Part shown: piece after piece, positions 56,851 through 64,000 of the stretch | Layout: every line of letters begins with the position of its first letter | How positions within the stretch are numbered: position 1 is the stretch's first letter | Source: Adiantum capillus-veneris | Taxonomy: Eukaryota; Streptophyta; Polypodiopsida; Polypodiales; Pteridaceae | Length of the DNA: 64,000 nt | Reading direction: 5' to 3' | Assembly (NCBI GenBank): GCA_014529385.2 | Contig: CM043953.1 | Coordinates: 75,339,372-75,403,371 of the forward strand | Program-made: the position numbers and the translations under genes | Notes under the pieces: model-generated | The model's database searches: none | What the model saw: only the letters and a program-made list of their open reading frames with translations | What the model was told of the DNA's origin: nothing

Positions 56851-58033
56851 TTGTTGCCTCTTTTCAGTGGTGGAAATATGAATGTAAGTTCCAATGAGGC
56901 AAATATACAACCTATGGGGGTTTCTGAAAATGTTACAGATCAGCCTATTACTGATGCAGATGTACCTGATGTACTTGATGAGGAAAGATCTGAAAATAAG
57001 CAGGCTAGAGGTATGCCAAAATGGCTGGTGCACACTTTGCGTGACCGTAAATTGGATGCACCTTTGTCTAGTCGTACTCGTTCAGGCTCTCGCCATGCAT
57101 CTTATGCATCAGATTGTTATCCTTTGGTTGTGTCTAGCTTACATGATGTTGAGGAGCCTCTGTCTTTTGATGAAGCACAGAATTCAAAAAATTGGATGGC
57201 TCCCAGAATATGATGCACTTATAGAAAATGGCACATGGACTTTATGTGATTTGCCTCATTGCAAAAAGGTCATTGGTACAAAGTGGGTTTACAAGTTGAA
57301 ACGCAAGCCGGATGGTGAGATCGATCGCCATAAGGCTCGACTTGTTGCAAAGGGTTATGCACAGCAAAACGGCATATATTATGAAGACACTTTTGCTCCC
57401 ACTTGTCGTATGACTACTGTGCATTTTCTATGTGCATTGGTAGCTCATTTTGGTTGGGATGTACATCAATCAGACATTGTTACTGCTTTCATGAATGGTG
57501 ACATATTTGAGGAAGTTTATGTAACACAGCCTCGCGGTTTTGTCATAAAAGGACAAGAGGACAAAGTGTGCAAATGTAAGAAGGCTTTGTATGGGTTGAA
57601 GCAATCTCCTCGTGCTTGGTATGAGAAAGCTGACACTCATTTCGTTAAACAAGGCTTTCATAACAGTCCAACAGAAAGCACCTTGTATTTAAAGCGTGAG
57701 GGTGATGTACTTCTCGTTGTGGTTCTTTATGTTGATCATTTACTGATCACTGGACCAAATGAGAGACATATTGCTGAATTTAAGGCTGATTTGAATGCTA
57801 CTTTCAAGATGAAATATTTGGGGCTATTGCATTATTACTTGGGTATACAGTTTAAGCAGTGTGATGGTGGTATTGCCTTGTGTCAGAAAAGTTACATAGA
57901 GACATTGCTATGTAAGTTTGGACTTGAGGATTGCAAACCTATTGCCACTCCCATGGAAACAGGTTTGAAGTTGAGTATACATGATGCTCGCGATCCTGCT
58001 GATGTCACTCTTTACCAAACTGCTACTGTCTGA
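56851..58033 (+). pseudogene. Copia element 2 linker and reverse transcriptase
   Basis: The linker frame is open from 56851 (SGGNMNVSSNEANIQ) to KNWMAPRI at 57213, where an 8-bp deletion relative to element 1 shifts the frame. RT then reads EYDALIENGTWTLCDLP, IGTKWVYKLKRKPDG, HQSDIVTAFMNGDIFEEVYV, ALYGLKQSPRAWYEK and VLYVDHLLITG, and stops at a TGA at 58031 before LIYVCNMRPDI. The YVDH active site and this TGA are the same as in element 1. Confidence 0.87.
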
Positions 58034-58684
58034 CTTATTTATGTATGCAACATGAGGCCAGATATTCAGCTTGGAGTCTCACAGGTCAGCAGATTCATGC
58101 ATAGCCCAGAGTCTAAGCATTGGCAGGCTGTCAAGAGGATTTTTCTCTACCTTAGTGGCACTTTACATCTTGGCTTTTTTTATCCCAAGGGGGGATCATT
58201 GCCGCCAGACTTAAATTCTTTTTCGGACTCAGATTGGGCTGGTTGTTTTGACACGCGAGTGTCCACAAGTGGTTTTTGTTTCATGCTTGGCAGTTCATGT
58301 ATATCATGGTTGAGCAAGAAGCAACCTGCTGTGGCCACTTCGAGTTGGGAGGCTGAGTACAGGGCAGTCTTCACAGCTACGGTTGAGTGTGTATGGCTCA
58401 GACGCCTTATGGCTGATTTGGGTGTTAGACAGGACACTGCCAACACTATCTACACTGACAGTCAGAGCGCATTGGCAGTTGCGAGGAACCCGGTTTTTCA
58501 TGCTCGCACAAAGCACATTGAGGTGCATTACCACTATGTCAGGGAGAGGCTTTGAGCAGGAGAGATCAGCTTGGCTTATGTGCCAACACAGGACAACCCT
58601 ACAGATCTTTTCACAAAGGCATTGTCTCGTGAGAAGCTTGAAGCTTTCCGCAAAGCTTTGGGCTTACTCCCCTTTGTGAACTGA
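58034..58684 (+). pseudogene. Copia element 2 RNase H
   Basis: The frame contains SFSDSDWAGC, SSWEAEYRA, YTDSQSALAVARNP and HARTKHIEVHYHY, then a TGA (58553) before AGEISLAYVPTQDNPTDLFTKAL and the final stop. The first motif retains the Asp that element 1 has lost. Confidence 0.87.
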
Positions 58685-58749
58685 TCATGTCCTCAGGGCA
58701 TGGCACTTCCCTTTACTCATGTGCCAGCTCTCGTTCACCGCATCACTTC

Positions 58750-58757
58750 AGGGGGGA
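58750..58757 (+). other. Polypurine tract, copia element 2
   Basis: AGGGGGGA lies two bases before the 3' LTR start at 58760. Confidence 0.85.
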
Positions 58758-58759
58758 TT

Positions 58760-58982
58760 TGTTACCATATACATGTGGTAGTGATGTGTGTGAACACACT
58801 AGGACCGCCGGGGCATTTTTTCCCTATGTAGGAGGTTTTTTCCCCTGAGAATTGTATATACACCCATCACTCTATGGCTATCTATCTTTCCATTTCATAC
58901 TAGGTAACACACTCTCTATTGTGTGCCTTGAGATTCCTTCGTCTTCTCCAAGCTGTGTGTGTTTCTCTGCAACCCTCAATCA
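58760..58982 (+). mobile_element. Ty1/copia element 2, 3' LTR
   Basis: It starts TGTTACCATATACATGTGG and ends near CTCAATCA at about 58982. The flanks read AAATT before the 5' LTR and AATAA after this one, so no clean 5-bp target duplication can be shown. Confidence 0.87.
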
Positions 58983-59755
58983 AATAAAATCCACACCTTC
59001 TTCCCTCAATTCCTCGCACACACGCATCCATGGAAACCTCATAACTTCCATAGACTCTCCCAAGTGCAAAATTGAAGAGAGAAAGCTCTCAATTACTCCT
59101 CCACACACTCAAAAATAGGACACGAACACGACGGGACTGCACTAGACCACCTGTAGGAACCCTACTTCCTTCCCCACATAGAGAGGTTAAAGTGCAAAAA
59201 ATTGGCTTCAAAAACACTCCCTCAGATGGAACACTCACGGCACCATGAGTGATGTGGAAATTTGAAGCTTTTTCACACCATTTTTTGTCATTTTTGACCT
59301 TTTTTAACCTAGTTTTGGCCAGTTTTGACCCCCGACAAGCATTTTTCGCAGGAAAAACCCCAAATGAACTCCAAAATTCGATTTTGTACTCTCAATCCTT
59401 GATACCCAAATCACTTTGCCACATCTCCACATTTCATTTTTAACCACTTCTAGGGCGGTGCACGCATCATCGCGAATCAGGCACTGTAAATAGACAGTAA
59501 GTATATGTCCCAAACTTCTCGAGCGGGATGAGAGTACCCACACTTGTTGCTTGAATTATTTACATTCTAGAAAGCTCAAACACATTCTCTATAGCCAAAA
59601 GAAGCCACCAAGAACCATATCCAAGGCCCCGATACCCTATCCAGGCATGTACATGTGCTCAACTACTGGCACGCGAACCTGACTATTCACAATGTGTACA
59701 CGTTGCATTTTTTTTAGAACTTAAAACCACTTTGCAAAGCTCCCAAATGCATGTA
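58983..59755. other. No gene recognised; possible continuation of gypsy LTR
   Basis: CACACACGCATCC, ATAACTTCCATAGACTC and TTTGACCTTTTTTAACC are the most distinct words; no domain is seen. If copia element 2 inserted into a gypsy LTR, this would be the other half. Confidence 0.3.
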
Positions 59756-59759
59756 TTTA

Positions 59760-60545
59760 TAAACTTTGAATGCTTGTTAGCATGCACCAAATACTAGCTA
59801 GCATACAAGGTATGCTAGTTAGCATACTGAGTATGCTAATTATCATATCTTGTTTTCTAGCTATCATACTTGCATGCTAGCCATCAGACACAATGTTCTA
59901 ATTAGCATAGAAAGTATGATAATATCTATTCTAATTAGCATACCTTGTTAGCTAGTTAGCACACTCTTTGCTAATTAGCATACATTTTATGCTAATTAGA
60001 ACATTATGTCTGATGTCTAGCATGCAAGTACGATAACTAGAAAAAAAGGTATGCTTATGCATGCTAATTAGCATACCTTTTTTCTAATTAGCTTATTTGC
60101 ATGCTAGCCATCATACACAATGTTCTAATTAGCATATTGAATATGCTAATTAGCATACTTTGCTTGCAAGTTAGCACGCCTTGCACTAATTAGTATTTTT
60201 AATATGTTGATTAGCATACTTTGTTTCTAATTGGGAAACTCTCTATGCTAGTTAGTATGCATAGTTTGTTAACTTGTAGAAGGTATGCTTATTAGCATAC
60301 ACAGTATGCTAACTAGCATACAAAAAATGCCAACTAGTATTCACAATATGTTAGCTAGGATAACTAGCTATGCTAACTAGCATACATAGTATGCTTACCA
60401 CCATGACAATGTAGGCTAGCTATATCTCATAGTATGCTAAATAGCATAACTAGGTTTTCCAACTACCATACACAATATGCTAGCCACCAAACCCACTAAG
60501 CTAACTAGCATACCTTCTATGCTAACTAGCATACACAGGGCTAGT
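59760..60545. repeat. Array of AT-rich palindromes (TATGCTAATTAGCATA type)
   Basis: Nearly 800 bp are built from the words TATGCTAA(T/C)TAGCATA, TTAGCATAC and CATGCTAG(C)CATCA, separated by short variable spacers. Many copies are perfect 14-16 bp palindromes (for example GTATGCTAACTAGCATAC near 60310 and TATGCTAATTAGCATA near 60140). Larger inverted repeats are also present. The array has little coding potential and could extrude cruciforms. It lies just beyond a splice donor at 60588 (minus), so it may sit in an intron. Confidence 0.9.
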
Positions 60546-60588
60546 GTAGGAATCAAGGCTGGATAACTGTTCCTTAACATTATCTTAC

Positions 60589-60952
60589 CAGAACTCTGTG
60601 TGATTGGAGGTCCTTGCCCTATGACCTTGCCACACCATTCAGCTGGTTTCCTCTGTTGGTAGGTGAAAGCTCTACATTCGGTCCCCAAGGAGAATGCAAC
60701 AATAAAGCAGATTAGGTGATAGGTATGCTCACATGGCATTTTGACCATTGCACTGATTTTGTGTACTTCTAGTGGCAGACCACAACCAATACACACGTTT
60801 CGTGTTGTCCCATCATGTACACCTCCTATACACTATGTAAAAGTATCCATAGCTATCTTGCATAGGGTAGTGGGGATGAAGGAGCCTTGTATCATCCTAC
60901 TTATCTGCACGAGCAGTTGCAATTGACTATCACAGGCATGCACTTTTGCTTC
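60589..60952 (-). pseudogene. Zinc-finger-like exon of a decayed gene
   Basis: The exon is bounded by acceptor GGGGGTGTAG/GA (60953) and donor TTCTG/GTAAGA (60588). It reads EAKVHACDSQLQLLVQ, a TAG, CIGGVHDGTTRNVCIGCG, then MVKMPCEHTYHLICF and TYQQRKPAEWCGK. CIGCG, then C-x-H-x2-H-x2-C and a late C and W-C resemble RING-type or related E3-ligase zinc sites, though no standard RING spacing is met. One in-frame TAG separates the two halves. The next exon should lie to the left, beyond the palindromic array, but was not found. Confidence 0.5.
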
Positions 60953-61067
60953 CTACACCCCCACATTAATCTACAAAACAATCAAAACAGAGGCATGGCA
61001 AGTACATAGGATAGTTGTGCACATATTCAAAACATAAGGTTCAATAACAAAAACCATGGGCACTTAC
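60953..61067 (-). other. Intron of the zinc-finger-like gene
   Basis: This is a 115-nt phase-0 intron with donor CTTTGT/GTAAGT and acceptor GGTGTAG/GA. Both sites match plant consensus well. Confidence 0.6.
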
Positions 61068-61420
61068 ACAAAGATAGGTTATGTCAATATCAATAGCAGT
61101 GGGGGTGTCCTCACTTTGAGGAAACCCCAAACCATCCAGTGTCTCTTTCAGTGTCTCAATCTTTACCTTGAGCTCTATTTCTCTCCTTGCATCCACAATG
61201 TTAGTGAGGCCTAAACACTGCAATTCATTCTCAACATCATGAAGCTTCTGTCTCATATCAAGTACTACGGGGCTGACCATATCATGGAATCACTTTCAAA
61301 ACCCTCGCAATTTCAAGCTCTTGAGCTGTTGTTTAGCATCCTGTACTCGATTTCTGAGATGGTCACTTGCACTCAGGATGTGTTAAAAATCAGAGAGCCT
61401 GAAATATGGCAGGCTTGCTG
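61068..61420 (-). pseudogene. Coiled-coil exon of the zinc-finger-like gene
   Basis: The frame reads VQDAKQQLKSLKLRGF, two TGA stops, then VLDMRQKLHDVENELQCL and ARREIELKVKIETLKETLDG, a heptad-like coiled coil, ending in DIDITYLC at the donor. Two stops a few codons apart in an otherwise consistent frame show decay. The upstream acceptor may be CATATTTCAG at about 61392. Confidence 0.45.
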
Positions 61421-62010
61421 TCACTTTGTGGGAGTTGTAAATAGAGAAGGATGTTGCCCAGCATTCGGAGCTACTTGGCCAACACAATCGTCCTTTATTT
61501 CCACGGAGCCCTCCTCTATTTTTTGACTTGAGAGGTGGGTATTACGCACCCTCCACTTTTCACCATGGGCATCGTAGTATCCTTTTTCTTGAAGGTCTTG
61601 CAAATGCTGGACAGCAAACTCAACCCAATTGAACTGCATGATGAAGCCACTTGCAATTGCCACTGGAGTGAATTGTTTTACAAAACCCTTCGCAAAAGCC
61701 GAATTAATTTCCATGTTGGTGGGGGCCTTCTGGTACACCCTGTAGTGCAGTTGAAGTACTTGGTCGTATACATGTATCTACGAATGCTACTGCATTTGAA
61801 GTGATATTTTTTGCAATCCTGCACCTCTTTGAATACATTGAACCACTCCACATCTGTAATCTGCTCCCAGTTCACCAATGTGGGGTCGACATCGTCCATG
61901 GAGAGGCCATGGATAGCATTAAACTCTTCTGATGTTACACAAAACTTTTCCTGCAGTGGGATGTTTAGCTTGGGAGCTTTCCATCGTCTTGCACACCACA
62001 CAAGATTATA
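61421..62010 (-). pseudogene. N-terminal part of the zinc-finger-like gene
   Basis: Two frames follow each other with a one-base shift near 61742. The first (62001-61745) reads KLNIPLQEKFCVTSEEFNA, LSMDDVDPTLVNWEQITDV, EWFNVFKEVQDCKKYHFKC and SIRRYMYTTKYFN. The second reads LHYRVYQKAPTNMEIN, FAKGFVKQFTPVAIASGF and VEFAVQHLQDLQEKGYYD. I do not recognise the family. It could be a host regulatory gene or a transposon-borne one. Confidence 0.45.
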
Positions 62011-62515
62011 AGATTAAAACCTTACAAAAACCCACTAGAATAGCGCTGTCAAGTAATTTCTACACAAGAAATTGTGTAGGCTCTCCTTAGATGCAATCAT
62101 CTAAGCATGCATCTTGAATGCCTAAGGCAATGCACAAGCACTTGATTAGTGTGAGAGAATCCACAACAAGATTGTAGCCAGGGGAAACTGCAAAAACAAG
62201 CATATCAGATGAATGCATAGTCCTTTGTGTTGATTGCAGCAACACAATTTTCTCATGGGTGAGAGGATTCACTAACAGATTAGTTGTAATGGAATTTGCC
62301 TTAATATGTGAGAGTAGCGTAATTTAATGAGATTACTTTCAAGAAATGATTTTGTGAGCATAGCGGGTTGACATAATTGAAGATAGCAACATAATAATAG
62401 AAATTAGTTAACTTGGCATAGACAATACTTTTGCAAGAGAGAGAGTTTAGAGAACATGACAACAATTGAGGACCGGATTTATGTGGAGCCGGTCCCCCCT
62501 CCAATAGGCATTTGT
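62011..62515. other. No gene recognised
   Basis: A small hairpin GGACCGG ... CCGGTCC lies near 62471-62497. No coding sequence is supported. Confidence 0.35.
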
Positions 62516-63901
62516 ATTATGATTTCTCCCATTAAGAGAGACTTGTTACAATACATTCTTTGTGTTCCTTGTGACCTAGGTGATGCAATGAAGATGGAAA
62601 GCTTCATGCATCACAATCATAGCATAACATGAACTTGAAGAAAGCTTTAACTATCCCAAGCCTCAGTCCCGAGACCTCAAACACCTTCGAAGGTGGAGAG
62701 AGCTAGCAGGGAATGAGGGTAGGGAAGAGGAAGAAGAAACATTTCGTAGGAGAAAGAATTAGTTCCTCACTTATCATACTCTTGTTGCTAGCATACATAA
62801 TAGCATAGTAATGAAGAAGAAGGAGATGGCAATCTTAAGCATTGAAGCATGGCTCTTGGTTGGATTTGCACTCCATAGCCAAGAGTGTTGGTGTAGGCTC
62901 TCAACCTCTACTTGCTTGGAGAAGGAGAGGGAGCTCTTGCACTTTGCATAGTACGCAATGAGAGTGCTTGTGAGTGTGTGTGGGTGAGTATACCCCTCAA
63001 GCAAGCCCCTAGCTAGCTTGGGTCGACCCCCCCTTGTAGCTCATGCTTGAAGCTCATTGGACCCTCCCATGCCTAGCCAATCACAAGCAAGAGCCATTAC
63101 AAGAAACATGGGTAGCCTTGGGACAAGTGTCCCCCTTTCCCCTTTGAGAGAGAGGACTTGATAAATGCAAAATCAATTAGATAATTCAAGTAATTTATCA
63201 TTGGACCCCTTTGAAGCCTAGCCAATAGGCTTCAAGCAACACATGAAGGTAACATGGGTAGGGACCTGACATGTGTCCTTGCTGCCTCTTCAAGTTGGGG
63301 CTTCCCTTGTGTGTGTGAGTGGGTGTTCTCTCTCTAGCCCCTAGGAAAAGGGCTCGCCCCCCCTCTTGTAGGAATGCTTTTGACTTTAGGTGATCAAGCA
63401 CCTTACTCACCAAGCATGACAAAGCACTTGAACTAGGGGGTGTTCCCACAAGCATCTCACGCAAGCTTCTCAAGGCACCTCAAGTACCTTAATCATGCAG
63501 CAAGTCAAGCACCTCAAGCATGGAGACAGTCAAGCACCTCAAGCATCTTAATCAAGCACCTCAAGCACGACAAGCACCTCAAGCAGGACAAGCACCTCGA
63601 GCTTGGGCCGGGTTCCCACCTCAAGCTCAGCCCTAGCTTACCTAAGGTCAAAGGACTTTTACACACATTTATTGGAGGTCTTCAATGAAGCTAACCCTAA
63701 GGTCTTATGCTCCATTGGTTAGCCTTTCTCTTTGATAGACCATCTCCCTTTTGGGCCCCTTTACCATTGACCCCGTGTTGAGATAGATCTATAAGCACAT
63801 ATCTATATCTTAACACTTGTTCCCGTTTATTCTCCCACATTAAGTGGTCAATTTAATATGATAAAATCATTTGGGTTGGTTAGATATTAGATTTTATGAC
63901 A
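62516..63901 (-). mobile_element. Ty3/gypsy LTR (candidate), 5' edge at 63901
   Basis: On the minus strand the LTR starts TGTCATAAAATCTAAT at 63901. It directly follows TAA and the purine/TCGAGGACGA region at 63902-63945. The left edge is not defined; sequence to about 62.5 kb lacks other features. It contains a duplication (63055-63140 / 63199-63285: TAGCCAAT, AACATGGGTAG) and the CAAGCACCTC minisatellite. Confidence 0.4.
63473..63603. repeat. Minisatellite of CAAGCACCTCAAGCA units
   Basis: The 15-bp word CAAGCACCTCAAGCA or parts of it recur about seven times with short variable spacers, and CTCAAGCATGGAG / CTCGAGCTTGGG are variants. Confidence 0.88.
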
Positions 63902-63950
63902 TTACCTCTCTCTTGAAATCATAGTCGTCCTCGACTATGAGGTAGAAGAG
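63902..63950 (-). mobile_element. Gypsy pol end / polypurine region
   Basis: The minus strand reads CATAGTCGAGGACGACTATG (itself a near palindrome), then TTTCAAGAGAGAGG and TAA before the TGTCA LTR start. It parallels the junction at 21873-21905. The internal region of this element would lie beyond the right edge of the window. Confidence 0.5.
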
Positions 63951-64000
63951 ATAAAGTCTTAGTCATTAGTCAATCGTACTTAGCGGGTAAAGGATCCCTT

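Noticed and set aside
55502-58982. 5-bp target duplication for copia element 2
   Set aside because: The flanks read AAATT and AATAA; they do not match, so no duplication is claimed.

Overview
This window looks like intergenic, repeat-dominated DNA from a large land-plant nuclear genome. The evidence is GT-AG introns in plant-like gene remnants, Ty1/copia and Ty3/gypsy LTR retrotransposons, a hAT-type DNA transposon, very long dinucleotide microsatellites, and eroded pentatricopeptide (PPR) repeats carrying phrases such as LVDMYAKCGALE. The PPR style and high repeat load fit a fern or other seed-free vascular plant best; that placement is inference. No tRNA, rRNA, CRISPR array or bacterial-type operon was seen.

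Layout. 1-8 kb: microsatellites (CA; a higher-order CT/CA array near 2.5-2.95 kb), a CACTA-like end near 3.25 kb, a poly-A retroposon with a clean 15-bp target duplication at 4.3-4.6 kb, and several local duplications. 8.9-10.4 kb: a degenerate satellite of ~125-bp units with strong palindromes. 13.25 kb: a small Cys/His-rich exon with no ATG. 15.2-18.4 kb, minus strand: the best host-gene candidate, encoding an acidic, internally repeated protein with one well-supported intron and a 2-nt frameshift inside a coding GA tract; its intron carries a foldback element. 18.8-26 kb: tandem duplications, a decayed Ty3/gypsy integrase on the minus strand, and a ~300-bp tandem repeat family with hairpins.

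26.5-30.3 kb: a gag/protease-like retroelement remnant on the plus strand. 32.3-39.6 kb, minus strand: a Ty3/gypsy gag-type element with three long LTR-like copies (LTR-internal-LTR-internal remnant-LTR). Each copy carries a different microsatellite at the same site, and the last is cut by a LINE endonuclease fragment. 41.3-44.5 kb, minus strand: a multi-exon transposase-like gene with a convincing intron but several in-frame stops. 45.0-51.0 and 55.5-59.0 kb: two related Ty1/copia elements that share inactivating lesions. The 3' LTR of the first is split by a 1450-bp non-autonomous hAT element with an 8-bp target duplication. Between them lie PPR pseudogene pieces, a tRNA-like SINE head and gypsy leader sequence.

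59.76-60.55 kb: an array of short AT-rich palindromes that may lie in an intron of a decayed multi-exon zinc-finger gene running leftward from 62.0 kb. 62-64 kb ends in a gypsy LTR-like end. Little in the window appears to encode an intact, working protein; the value lies in nested insertions, palindromic arrays and two or three unfamiliar gene families.
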